NCBI GenBank assembly: GCA_020725885.1
Contig: DYEA01000011.1
Location: forward strand, 1-64,000
DNA: 64,000 nt
Reading direction: 5' to 3'
From: Slackia sp.
GTDB lineage: Bacteria > Actinomycetota > Coriobacteriia > Anaerosomatales > Anaerosomataceae
The notes beneath the pieces were generated by a model that saw only the letters and a list, made by a program, of their open reading frames with translations, had not been told where the DNA came from and ran no database searches. The position numbers and the translations under genes are program-made. Numbering within the stretch: position 1 is the stretch's first letter; every line of letters begins with the position of its first letter. Below are positions 53,634 to 62,544 of this stretch, piece after piece.

Positions 53634-53653
53634 CTGACTGAACGTTCAGTCAG
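53634..53653. promoter_or_regulatory. Perfect 20-bp palindrome, TetR operator
   Basis: CTGACTGAACGTTCAGTCAG is its own reverse complement. It ends within the AGGAGG ribosome site of the tetR gene (start 53664) and lies upstream of the tetR-MMPL operon, so autorepression by the TetR protein is the likely role. TGAACGTTCA cores are known from TetR-family operators. Confidence 0.75.
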
Positions 53654-53663
53654 GAGGTTCCCG

Positions 53664-54275
53664 GTGATTTCCGCCGAACGCACCCACGAGACAGGCGACA
53701 CCGCACGCGACCGGATCCTCGCGTCAGCGTCCCCGCTCTTCGCGGAGCGCGGGTTCGACGCCGTGTCGGTCGCGGACATCGCTCACGCGAGCGGCACCTC
53801 GACGAGCCTCATCTACTACCACTTCGCAGACAAGCAAACGCTCTTCGAGACCGCAGTGCTCGAGGCCGCCGACCTCATGGAGTCGGTGGCGAGCGAAGCG
53901 CTTTCTGCTTCGGGCAGCCCCGCCGAGCGGCTGGTCTCGTTCGCACGGGCCTATAGCAACCTGCTCGGCAGCCACCCGGACACCATGCGCGTCCTCATCC
54001 TGAGCGTCGCGAACCTCCAGGGGCGCTTGCCGAACGAGGTCCTCGACCGCGCTTCCGCGATCGTTGGCGCGCTCGCCGCCACCATCGAGGAGGGCATCGC
54101 CGAAGGTCTCTTCCGGCCGGTCGATCCGAGGGCGGCTGCGACCGCGCTGTTCGCCATGACGAACGCGCCTGTCACCGCGCAGGCGCTGGCCGTCTCGTCG
54201 CCGCCCGTGACGGCCTCGTATGAAGACCTGGGCGAGCGCATGGCCGAGCTGTTCTTGAGGGGGATCCTCGCATGA
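53664..54275 (+). CDS. TetR-family regulator of the MMPL exporter operon
   Basis: 203 residues. N-terminal helix-turn-helix (about 12-58; RILASASPLFAERGFDAVSVADIA, GTSTSLIYYHFADKQTLF). C-terminal ligand domain is helical. GTG 53664 has AGGAGG six bases upstream. It overlaps the MMPL gene by 4 bases. Confidence 0.93.
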   Translation: MISAERTHETGDTARDRILASASPLFAERGFDAVSVADIAHASGTSTSLIYYHFADKQTLFETAVLEAADLMESVASEALSASGSPAERLVSFARAYSNLLGSHPDTMRVLILSVANLQGRLPNEVLDRASAIVGALAATIEEGIAEGLFRPVDPRAAATALFAMTNAPVTAQALAVSSPPVTASYEDLGERMAELFLRGILA

Positions 54276-56383
54276 GCAGCCGACGCGACCGCGAGACGCT
54301 TCTCCTGCGCTTCGGCCGCTTCGTCGTCCGCCGGCGGCGCGCGATCCAGGCGCTTGCGATCCTGCTCGTGATCGCCGGTGTCTTCGGCGTCATGAACCTG
54401 CGCGTCAACTACGACCTGCTGTCGTACCTGCCTGAAGACCTGCCGTCCGTGAAGGGCTTCCGGGTGCTCACGGACGAGTTCTCGCTCGGCAACGTCGCGC
54501 AGGTGATGATCGAGGGCGCGGACGACGCGCGCGTCAAGAACCTCGTCGAGCGCATCAGAGAGGTCAAGGGCGTCTCTGAGGTGCGCTGGGTCTCCGACGT
54601 CGCGCCGATCGAGCAGCCCCGCGAGTTCCTCGACCCCAACCTCGCCCGCAACTACTACGCCGGCGACGCGACGCTCGTGCAGGTGAGCTTCGAGCAGGCG
54701 CAGACCGACCCGCGCACGGAACGGGCGGTGCGCGAGATCAAGCGCATCCTGGCGGGCGTCGACGCGTCGATGACCGGCATCCAGCAGATGGAGCTCGCCG
54801 AGGTCATGGCGCAGGATCGCGTGCGCATCGGCGCGGCGGTGCTCGTGCTGGTAAGCGTCGTGCTGCTGCTCACGGTGCCCTCTGTCGTGGTGCCCGTGCT
54901 GTTCGTGCTCACGATCGGCGCCACGGTGTTCGTGAACCTCGGGCTGTCGTTCTACCTCGGCCAGGAGATCTCGTACCTCACCGGCGTCACCGTGTTCGCC
55001 ATGCAGTTCGCGGTGACCATGGACTACGCGCTCTTCCTGTATCACCGCTTCGAGGAGGAACGCAACCGCTCCGACGTCGAAGAGGCGATGGCCGTCGCGA
55101 CGGCCGCGACCTTCAAGTCCATCGCGTCCGCAGCGCTCACCACCATCGCCGGCTTCCTCGCGCTCGGCGCGATGCACCTCGGGTTCGGCAAGGACATGGG
55201 CTTCACGCTCGCACGGGGCGTCGTGTTCGCGATGGCGGGCGTGGTGACGATCCTGCCCGGCCTGCTCGTGGACTTCCGGCCGATCATCGAGCGCGTGAGC
55301 CACCGCGTGCCGCGCTTCGACTTCTCGCGGCTGGGCGAGGCGGTGGCTCGGCACGCGTGGCCGACCATCGGCGTCGCGCTCGTCGCGCTCGTGGCCGCGT
55401 CGTGGGCGTACAGCAAGGTGTCGCTCTCGTACGACCTCACGCAGAGCCTGCCGAAGGACCTGCCGTCGGTGCTCGCAGACGACAAGATCTCTGAGGCCTT
55501 TGGGCGCGCCTCGACCGTCTACCTCGTCGTGGAGGGCGCCGACGACCTCGCGAAGCTCGACGCGCTGCGCGGACGGCTGGAGCGGGTCCCGGGCGTGACG
55601 CGCGTCTTCGGATACACGACGCTCGTCGACCCGCGCCTGCCCGACGAGTTCGTGCCCGCAAGCGCACGCGAGGCGTTCTTCTCGGAAGGACGCACGTACC
55701 TCACGCTCGACCTCGCGTACGGGCTCGACGACACGGAGCGGCTCGATGAGACGCTCGACGCGATCCGAGCCGAGACGGCGCGCTCGTGGCCGAGTCCCGC
55801 GTACCTCACCGGCCAGACCGTGCTGACGCGCGACATGGAGCATGCCTCGCAAGGCGACGCCGACCGCATCAACGCGCTGTCGATCGCAGCGATCCTCGTG
55901 ATCGTCGCCGTCGCGTTCCGCTCGCTCGCCGTGCCGGTGGCCCTCCTCGGGTGCATCCAGCTCGCCATCCTCGTCAACCAAGGATTCGAGGCGCTTTCGG
56001 GCGGCAAGCTCATCTTCGTCGCCGCGCTCGCGATCGGCGCCATCCAGCTCGGCGCGACGGTCGACTACGCGATCCTGCTCACCACGCGCTACGAGGAGGA
56101 GCTCGGCCGCATCGGCGACCGCATCCGCGCGATCCACATCGCGGTGGCCGAGTCGAGCCAGTCGATCCTCGTGAGCGCCTCGACCATGTTCGCCGCCACC
56201 ATCTCGCTTGCGCTGCTCTCGCGCGTCGGCATCCTGAGCAAGCTCTCGGGGCTCATCGCGCGCGGCGCGGTGACGAGCTTCGCGGTGATCCTGCTGGTGC
56301 TGCCCGCTGTCCTGGTCGTCGGCCAGCCGCTGTATGAGCGCTTGAGCATCGGCTGGCCGAAGCACGTGAAGAGAGGTCGATGA
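54272..56383 (+). CDS. MMPL/RND-family exporter
   Basis: 703 residues, about 12 membrane helices in two MMPL repeats, each with a large extracytoplasmic loop (about 45-190 and 395-530). Motifs in the fourth helix of each half (FAMQFAVTMDYALFLYHRFEEE; GAIQLGATVDYAILLTTRYEEE) carry the D-Y proton-relay pair of MmpL/HpnN proteins. Typically exports lipids or hydrophobic compounds. Overlaps tetR by 4 bases and the next gene by 4. Confidence 0.94.
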   Translation: MSSRRDRETLLLRFGRFVVRRRRAIQALAILLVIAGVFGVMNLRVNYDLLSYLPEDLPSVKGFRVLTDEFSLGNVAQVMIEGADDARVKNLVERIREVKGVSEVRWVSDVAPIEQPREFLDPNLARNYYAGDATLVQVSFEQAQTDPRTERAVREIKRILAGVDASMTGIQQMELAEVMAQDRVRIGAAVLVLVSVVLLLTVPSVVVPVLFVLTIGATVFVNLGLSFYLGQEISYLTGVTVFAMQFAVTMDYALFLYHRFEEERNRSDVEEAMAVATAATFKSIASAALTTIAGFLALGAMHLGFGKDMGFTLARGVVFAMAGVVTILPGLLVDFRPIIERVSHRVPRFDFSRLGEAVARHAWPTIGVALVALVAASWAYSKVSLSYDLTQSLPKDLPSVLADDKISEAFGRASTVYLVVEGADDLAKLDALRGRLERVPGVTRVFGYTTLVDPRLPDEFVPASAREAFFSEGRTYLTLDLAYGLDDTERLDETLDAIRAETARSWPSPAYLTGQTVLTRDMEHASQGDADRINALSIAAILVIVAVAFRSLAVPVALLGCIQLAILVNQGFEALSGGKLIFVAALAIGAIQLGATVDYAILLTTRYEEELGRIGDRIRAIHIAVAESSQSILVSASTMFAATISLALLSRVGILSKLSGLIARGAVTSFAVILLVLPAVLVVGQPLYERLSIGWPKHVKRGR

Positions 56384-58290
56384 CCATGCGTCCTGCTCGC
56401 TTCTTGACACGCCGCCTGCTGCCGGTCGCCATCACCGCAGCGCTGCTCGCGGCCGTCGTCGGAACCGGCACCGCCGCCTCGCAGCCGCAAACGAGGACGC
56501 CGGACTCGGTGGCGGACTCCGAGACCGTCTACGCGATCTGCGACGCGAGCGGCCGGGTGACCAAGACGGTCGTCGTCGACTGGCTGCACCTCACCGGCGA
56601 GGGGCTGCTCGAAGTCGCTGACCCCGCGCCCGGGGCCGCGGCGCTCACCTCGCTCACCGAGGGCTTCGCGCCGAAGCTCGATGGCGGCACCGTGCGCGGC
56701 AGCGTGGAGTCGAGCGGACAGGCCGACGTGTTCTACCGGGTCGAGACGAAGGCCGCCCTCCCCCTCGAGATCTCGGTGCGCTACGAGCTCGACGGGACCG
56801 AGGTGGCACCGGAAGACCTCGCGGGCAAGAGCGGCCGGCTTTCGATCACGCTTACGGCGCACAACCGCTTGGAGCGCCGCGAGACCGTGACCTACGAGGA
56901 CGGCGCGGGTGCGGAGCGCTCCGAGGAAGTCACCTACAGCGTGCCGTTGCTCTGCATCCCGCAGTTCAAGATCGACGGGACGAGAATGACGGTGGTCGAG
57001 GCGCCCGAGAACGCCCAGATCGCAGTCACCGGCTCGACTGCGACCTATGCGGTGCCGATGATGCCGACGCCTGATGCCTCGATGACGCTCGTGCTCGACG
57101 CGCGCGACATCGAGTTGCAGCCGCTCATCGTCTCGGTCTTCCCGAAACTGCCGGCGTCTGCTGACTTCTCGGTCGCGGGCGAGCTCGCGAAGGTCGCCGA
57201 CGCGCTCGACGGCCTGGCGATGCTGTCCGACGGGCAGCGGCAGGTCGTGACGGGCATCCTGGACGGGCTCGACGGGTTTGACACCTCAGCCATCGCCGGG
57301 GCAGCGGACGGCCTGGCCACCCTGCGCTCGGGACTGCAGCAGCTCGCGGAGGGCGCGAGCGGCGTGGGCGCGCTCGCCGGAGCCCAGGTGCAGTACCTCG
57401 ACGGCGTGATCGCCGGCATCGACGCCGGCGCCTTCGACGACCTCGCACAGCTGGGCGCCGCGCTGGGTCAGCTGGCGCAGGGGGTGTCGCAGGCGCAGGA
57501 CGGCGCCGAGCAGGTGCTCACGCTGCTCGACGCGCAGATCGCGCTCGTCGACCAGGTGCGCGCCTCGAACGCTGCGCTCACGGCGCTCGCGCAGGACCGG
57601 GCGGCCGCCTACCCTGGCGACATGCAGCTCGCGCAGCTGGCAGGCGGCCTCGCACAGCAGCAGGCGCTGCTGGATGCGCTTCGCTCAGGCGGCGTGGTTG
57701 GCGGGCAGCCGATCCCCGGGCTCGCCGACACCCGGGCGGCCGTCGCAGCGCTCGCCCAGGGGCTGCAGCAAGCCGAGGACGGGCTCACGGCGATCGCGGC
57801 GCAAGCAGGCGCGCTCGCCCAGGTGCCGGCCGCATTCGAGCAGCTGAAGGCAGCGCTCGTCGTGCTGCGGGACGGAGGCGTGGTGGCCGGGCAGCAGACG
57901 CCGGGGCTCAAGACCACCCGCGACTCGGTGCTCCAGCTGGCGGATGGAATCGGGCAGATGAGCGCAGGGCTCGACGCCCAAGCGGGCACGTTCGAAGACC
58001 TTGCCGACGCGGCGTCGATGCTCGAACACCTGAAGTCAGCGCTCTCGGCCCTCGCGTCCGGCGGGACCGTGCAGGATCACGACCTGCCCGGGCTCGACAC
58101 CTCGGCAAACGGGCTGAAGGCGCTCTCGGACGGGCTGCGCGGCGGCGTGCGGGACGTGCATCGCGGCGAGGCGATCTCCGACGCGATGAAGCGTGCGGCG
58201 GATGCGTACACGAGCTTCCTCGGCCTGCCCGAAGGCGCGAGCGGCCGGCTCACGATCATGTACCGGATCGAGGGCATCGGCACAGACTAG
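56380..58290 (+). CDS. Secreted coiled-coil protein, partner of MMPL exporter
   Basis: 636 residues. Signal peptide (about 1-33), a beta-rich domain (about 40-235, with the repeated VRYELDG and GLLEVAD-type strands), then ~350 residues of Ala/Gln/Leu/Gly-rich coiled coil with repeated GGxxxGQ(P/T)(I/T)PGL segments (near 445, 505 and 565). This resembles the extracytoplasmic coiled-coil part of YhgE/Pip phage-infection-type proteins, but has no C-terminal membrane domain. Probably a periplasm/wall-spanning adaptor. Confidence 0.75.
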   Translation: MTMRPARFLTRRLLPVAITAALLAAVVGTGTAASQPQTRTPDSVADSETVYAICDASGRVTKTVVVDWLHLTGEGLLEVADPAPGAAALTSLTEGFAPKLDGGTVRGSVESSGQADVFYRVETKAALPLEISVRYELDGTEVAPEDLAGKSGRLSITLTAHNRLERRETVTYEDGAGAERSEEVTYSVPLLCIPQFKIDGTRMTVVEAPENAQIAVTGSTATYAVPMMPTPDASMTLVLDARDIELQPLIVSVFPKLPASADFSVAGELAKVADALDGLAMLSDGQRQVVTGILDGLDGFDTSAIAGAADGLATLRSGLQQLAEGASGVGALAGAQVQYLDGVIAGIDAGAFDDLAQLGAALGQLAQGVSQAQDGAEQVLTLLDAQIALVDQVRASNAALTALAQDRAAAYPGDMQLAQLAGGLAQQQALLDALRSGGVVGGQPIPGLADTRAAVAALAQGLQQAEDGLTAIAAQAGALAQVPAAFEQLKAALVVLRDGGVVAGQQTPGLKTTRDSVLQLADGIGQMSAGLDAQAGTFEDLADAASMLEHLKSALSALASGGTVQDHDLPGLDTSANGLKALSDGLRGGVRDVHRGEAISDAMKRAADAYTSFLGLPEGASGRLTIMYRIEGIGTD

Positions 58291-58401
58291 GGGTTCGCGC
58301 TCGTCACCGGGTGCGCGGGAGCCGGACCGATCGCTGCCCACGGCGGCAACGGATGCGGAACAGTCGCCGCTGCGCCGCAACGTCCGCGTGACAATAGCCA
58401 C

Positions 58402-59013
58402 ATGGTCCGAAAGCGAGCCCAGATCCGGCCGCTCGCGGCAGCTGTCTCAATCGCGCTCCCGATCGTGCTGACGGCGGCCGCTGTGTGCATGACGGCCATC
58501 CCATCTCGGCTCGGCTCTCGCATCCCGCCGACCGGCGAGATGCGCGCAGCATCCACGCGGATCGACCTGAGCGGCACAGCGCCGACGCCGCCCCCGCCGC
58601 CAGTCGAGCCCCGCACCGACCGCGACCGCCTCGTCCTCGCAGCTCGCCGGATGCTCGGCACGCCATACCGCTGGGGAGCGAAGGGGCCGGACGAGTACGA
58701 CTGCAGCGGGTTCACCAAGGCGGCGTACGCCGCAGTGGGCGTCAGGTTGCCCGACGGTTCGTTCAATCAAGCGGCCGGCGAGCGGCCGCTTGGCTCGCTC
58801 GACGAGCTCGCGCCAGGCGACTTGCTGTTCTACCGCTGGAACGGCGCCGTCGGCGTCTCGCACGTCACGATGTACCTCGGCGACGGCTGGGTGATCGGGA
58901 CGGGGAGCCCGGCCACGCCCGGCGAGGTCGGCATCTACCCGCTGGCTGCTGACTTCCGGGTGCCGGACACGACGGTCACCTTCCGGCACATCGTGCTTCC
59001 GGATGGATCGTGA
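58402..59013 (+). CDS. Secreted NlpC/P60 peptidoglycan hydrolase
   Basis: 203 residues. N-terminal signal or anchor (LAAAVSIALPIVLTAAAVCM), a Pro-rich linker (TAPTPPPPPVEP) and an NlpC/P60 domain (about 72-195) with catalytic Cys in YDCSGFTKAAY, His in GVSHVTMYLGD and the third site near GIYP. No coiled coil, unlike the protein at 25539. Same strand as the MMPL operon, 111 bases after it. Confidence 0.92.
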   Translation: MVRKRAQIRPLAAAVSIALPIVLTAAAVCMTAIPSRLGSRIPPTGEMRAASTRIDLSGTAPTPPPPPVEPRTDRDRLVLAARRMLGTPYRWGAKGPDEYDCSGFTKAAYAAVGVRLPDGSFNQAAGERPLGSLDELAPGDLLFYRWNGAVGVSHVTMYLGDGWVIGTGSPATPGEVGIYPLAADFRVPDTTVTFRHIVLPDGS

Positions 59014-59043
59014 GCCTGACCGGCGCCGGAGCAGGTGCCGGGC

Positions 59044-59697
59044 TCATCGCCGGGACAAGACCTCCCACTTCTTGGCGTTGAACTCCGACTCGGACAGCAC
59101 ACCGCTGCGCCACAGATCGTGAAGCTCACGCAGGTGCTCGACGGCGCGCTCTTGCGCATCTGGAGCTTTGCCGAGGGACAGGTCCTTGGCGCGCGCCCAA
59201 TCGTCCTCCGACAGAGCGCCGCTCGACCTCAGCGCTGCGAGGCGCTCCAATTCGCTCGCCACGCTCGCGCCTCGGGCACCGATGCTCTCGCGGTACTCAA
59301 GCGCGCGCTCGACGGCCTCCCGCATCTCGACCGCTTCTTTCTGCTCCCAGGTGCCGACTTCGAGCGCCTCTCCGCTCTGTAATTCGATGGTGACGCTCCG
59401 GGTCCAGACTGCCGTCAACGCTATCAGGACCGCCAGGAGGGCAGACCCGCCGGCCATCAACCACATCCACGGGGACGGAAAGATGAGCCCGAAGAAGCCC
59501 GTCGTCACGCTCATCCCCAGCGCCGCCAGGAAGGCCCCGGCTGCGCTCCACCAGCCGCCCGACGACACGGAAGCCACAGAGGACAGCGGACATGTGGTGC
59601 CGTGCACGACGATCGTCGCGCCCGTGACCGTCAGCTTCTCGGAGGCGTAGAACGTCGGCACGACGATGGCGCGCCTGACGACAGCCTGATCCTCCAT
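59044..59697 (-). CDS. DUF6232-like membrane protein with two SHOCT domains
   Basis: 217 residues. A beta-rich N-terminus with ITVTGATIVVHGT and two membrane helices (about 55-75 and 78-100) resembles DUF6232. The C-terminus carries two SHOCT-type short helices (LERLAALRSSGALSEDDWARAK; LHDLWRSGVLSESEFNAKK). Start ATG 59697 follows AAGGAAGGG. Convergent with the NlpC/P60 gene. Confidence 0.75.
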   Translation of the reverse strand: MEDQAVVRRAIVVPTFYASEKLTVTGATIVVHGTTCPLSSVASVSSGGWWSAAGAFLAALGMSVTTGFFGLIFPSPWMWLMAGGSALLAVLIALTAVWTRSVTIELQSGEALEVGTWEQKEAVEMREAVERALEYRESIGARGASVASELERLAALRSSGALSEDDWARAKDLSLGKAPDAQERAVEHLRELHDLWRSGVLSESEFNAKKWEVLSRR

Positions 59698-59765
59698 CGA
59701 ATGCCCTTCCTTCGGACAAGAGTCCACTACTGTGCGGCGCTGGAGCACACGCAGTCTGACGCCGG

Positions 59766-60455
59766 TCACTCCAGACCCTTCCATTCAGCGCGACCTCGGC
59801 CGCGCGTGCTACGCCTCCCCTCCAGGTACGCCTGGTGCTCCACATCGGTCTGCCTGGTGATCGCACGGCGAGCGTGCTCGATGCGCCCGATGCAGAGCCA
59901 GACTTGCTCCAACGACAGAACCTCTGTCGAGTACGTGCCCAGATATGCCTCGAGATGTTCGAGGAGCACCACATTGCTCGGCATCCGCGTCTTGAGCTCG
60001 GCACCGCCAGAGAAGACCACGACCGAGCGCACCTCCTCTTCAGGGACAAAGGGGAGGAGGCGGCGGACAGCCCGGACATGCTTGGCGTTCTGGTGCAGCG
60101 GATTCTGGAATCTGAACTTGCGCTCGTAGATGACTTGCGTCCACTCAGGCGATCTCGCATCACCGAAGACCCAGCCGGTGTAGTGCTTCGTTTCGACGAC
60201 GAAGATCCCATACGTGGAGACGAGGATGTGATCGATCTGCGTAGTACCGTCCAAGTAGGGGATCGTGATGTTGTTCATGAGGTGGTATTCCGGACGGCAT
60301 GCCAGCACCGCCAGCGTCCGTCTGACCTCGGCCTCGCCCTCGTTCTGCAGAATCCGCGCTCTCGTGCTCGGCAGAGAGGCGCCGACCGCAATCCCAGCCA
60401 GACCTCCGAACGTAGCGGCGAAAGCCGCGACTGTCGGGAGCAACCAGTCCGTCAA
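59766..60455 (-). CDS. NERD-domain membrane protein
   Basis: 229 residues. One N-terminal membrane helix (about 4-27), then a NERD nuclease-related domain (about 60-165; LDGTTQIDHILVSTYGIFVVETKHYTGW with the D-X12-16-E-X-K catalytic spacing of PD-(D/E)XK-like enzymes). NERD proteins are thought to act on DNA. TTG 60455 was chosen because a purine-rich GAGAAGGGCGGG precedes it. The start is uncertain. Confidence 0.75.
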   Translation of the reverse strand: MTDWLLPTVAAFAATFGGLAGIAVGASLPSTRARILQNEGEAEVRRTLAVLACRPEYHLMNNITIPYLDGTTQIDHILVSTYGIFVVETKHYTGWVFGDARSPEWTQVIYERKFRFQNPLHQNAKHVRAVRRLLPFVPEEEVRSVVVFSGGAELKTRMPSNVVLLEHLEAYLGTYSTEVLSLEQVWLCIGRIEHARRAITRQTDVEHQAYLEGRRSTRGRGRAEWKGLE

Positions 60456-60529
60456 TGACCCGCCCTTCTCACTCCAAGACCACTCGCTCGACGCTTGATC
60501 AAGATGCCTCTTGTTGTCGAGCGATGCGG

Positions 60530-60802
60530 CTATCCGTCCGAGCCTTCTGCGTGCGGAGCGACCGGGGCGCCGTACGCTTGTGCCGGCGGGTAGCCCTGGA
60601 TGAAGCCGGGGCTGGCGACGCCGCCTGACTTGCGCATGGCCTCCATCACGCCGTCGCGCACGGCTGCTTTGGTCACCCGGTACAGGATGTAGTAGCCGAT
60701 GAAGACCGACGCGAACACGAAAAACAGGTAGATCGCCGAGCCGGCCATGAGCATCCCCATAAGGGACGATCCCGGGTCGCCGCCTGGAGCGCTCGTGTAC
60801 AT
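60530..60802 (-). CDS. Small membrane protein, unknown
   Basis: 90 residues with one clear membrane helix pair (about 14-40) and a Gly/Pro-rich C-terminal tail (PPAQAYGAPVAPHAEG). ATG 60802 has AAGGAGGA four to six bases upstream, a strong site. It precedes the NERD gene on the same strand; the role is unknown. Confidence 0.7.
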   Translation of the reverse strand: MYTSAPGGDPGSSLMGMLMAGSAIYLFFVFASVFIGYYILYRVTKAAVRDGVMEAMRKSGGVASPGFIQGYPPAQAYGAPVAPHAEGSDG

Positions 60803-60938
60803 GGATCCTCCTTCGGTCGGTGGCTTTGCCAGAGCGGGGCATCCCGATCCGCAGCAGCATGGTACGCAGATGGTCTGACACTGCGGAATCCACGCGCGTC
60901 GGAGCCGCCATACCGCGGACGCACCGCTCAGGCGCCGC

Positions 60939-61865
60939 TCACGGTGCGCCTGCGCTCGCCCTCCCCGCGCTCGCCTCGTAGAGCCGGTCGGCGAGCCCCT
61001 CGATCCGGTCGCGGAGCGCCAGCCGGTCGAGCCAGCGACGGGGGATGCCGCTCGCGCCGTAGTACGCGCCCGCTACCAGCCCGCACACCGCGGCCGTGGT
61101 GTCGGCGTCGTCGCCTAGATTCGCAGCCGCGAGCACCGCGCGCTCGAAGCTCTCGGTCCGCGCGAAGCACCACAGCGCGGCCTCGAGGCTCTCGACCACG
61201 TAGCCCGTGCCGCGGATCTCGGTCTCCGCCTTGTCCCGATACTCACCTCGCGCGATCGCGACGATGCTTCGCACTCCCGTGAACGTGCCGGCATCGCCGA
61301 ATGCGACCTCCTCCTTCGCCGCCCCGCCAAGCGCGCGGCAGACGATGCGGGCGAGCAGGCGGCTCGCATCGACGCACTCGGCCGCGCCGTGGGTCGTCCG
61401 GGAGCTTCCCGCAGCCCATCGTTCTGCGGCGTCGGCGTCCGGGAAGAAGAACATCGGGACGGGAGCGAGCCGCATGATGCAGCCGTTCCCTGCGGTTTGC
61501 GGATCGGTCGAGCCGGCCACCGGATCGCCCGTCCGGCGGAACCGCGCGAGCGCCGCCGCGACGGTGTTTCCGATGTCGAAGCACGTCCCGGTGCTGCTCA
61601 GATACCCCGTCTCGGCCCAGCGGCAGTACCGCTCCATCTGGTCGCGAGCGTCGAACCCGCCGCGCTCGACGAGGCTTTCCGCCAGGCAGAGCGCCATCGA
61701 GGTGTCGTCCGTCCACTGGCCGGGCTCAAGCCCGAACGGCCCGCCGCCCACCATGTCCGTCAGCGGTCCGAAGCTCCCACGCGGACGGAACTCGACGGCC
61801 GTGCCGACGGCGTCGCCGACGGCAAGCCCGAGCAGACACCCCCGATACCGATCGAGCTGCTTCAT
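60939..61865 (-). CDS. ADP-ribosylglycohydrolase family protein
   Basis: 308 residues. Hydrolyses ADP-ribose linkages (DraG/ARH family). N-terminal GCLLGLAVGDAVGTAVEF, WTDDTSMALCLAES and C-terminal NLGDDADTTAAVCGLVAGA hold the two-metal Asp ligands. ATG 61865 with GAGAGGG six bases upstream is preferred to the GTG at 61868. No toxin or DraT partner is next to it. It lies near an uncharacterised NERD/SHOCT group. Confidence 0.94.
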   Translation of the reverse strand: MKQLDRYRGCLLGLAVGDAVGTAVEFRPRGSFGPLTDMVGGGPFGLEPGQWTDDTSMALCLAESLVERGGFDARDQMERYCRWAETGYLSSTGTCFDIGNTVAAALARFRRTGDPVAGSTDPQTAGNGCIMRLAPVPMFFFPDADAAERWAAGSSRTTHGAAECVDASRLLARIVCRALGGAAKEEVAFGDAGTFTGVRSIVAIARGEYRDKAETEIRGTGYVVESLEAALWCFARTESFERAVLAAANLGDDADTTAAVCGLVAGAYYGASGIPRRWLDRLALRDRIEGLADRLYEASAGRASAGAP

Positions 61866-61951
61866 CACCGGCCCTCTCGGATGCCGCTCGCGCGCGGCGC
61901 CACCGAGTGGCGCCTAGGCTCGATTCTACGCGAGAGAGCCATCGCGCGCCG

Positions 61952-62533
61952 TCACCGCGGCGGCAGGATGCCGTCGAGAGCGGCCTCAACAGCAGCGCGC
62001 ACGTCCTCCCAGCTCACGGCGGTCCTCGCCCACGGCAGCCTCCCCAGAGCCACCGCGGCGAACGGGACGGCGAACAGGGCGAACGCGGCCGCGCGCGCGT
62101 CGATGTCGCGGCGCACGCGGCCGATTCGCTGCTCCGCTTCGAGATACGCGACGAGCGGCGCGAGCGACGGGACCGCCTGCGCGGGGATCGGCTGTGCGTC
62201 CACCGATACCGGCGCGGCCACCAGGAGCGGGACGACCTCCCGTTCGATGTCCTCGATCGCCTTGACCAGGAACAGCACGTTCTCTCGCACGGTCCGCGTG
62301 CCAGCCAGCGACGGCAGCTTGACGGCCGCCTCGAGGTCTGCGGCGCTCCGGTCCTTGAACACGGCCGCGAACAGCTCGCGCTTGTCAGCGAAGTGGCGGT
62401 AGATCGTGCCCTCTGCCACCCCCGCCGCCCGCGCGATCTCTTTGGTGGTGGCGCCACCGTAACCGCGTTCCGCGAAGACCCTCGCCGCGGCGTCGACAAG
62501 CCGCTTCTTGGTCGCTTCGCCCCGCTCGGTCAT
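61952..62533 (-). CDS. TetR-family transcriptional regulator
   Basis: 193 residues. HTH (about 8-55; RLVDAAARVFAERGYGGATTKEIARAAGVAEGTIYRHF) and a helical ligand domain. ATG 62533 has GAGGG upstream. It lies 11 bases after the ABC-2 permease gene and probably controls that exporter. Confidence 0.93.
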   Translation of the reverse strand: MTERGEATKKRLVDAAARVFAERGYGGATTKEIARAAGVAEGTIYRHFADKRELFAAVFKDRSAADLEAAVKLPSLAGTRTVRENVLFLVKAIEDIEREVVPLLVAAPVSVDAQPIPAQAVPSLAPLVAYLEAEQRIGRVRRDIDARAAAFALFAVPFAAVALGRLPWARTAVSWEDVRAAVEAALDGILPPR

Positions 62534-62544
62534 CGCGCCCTCGC

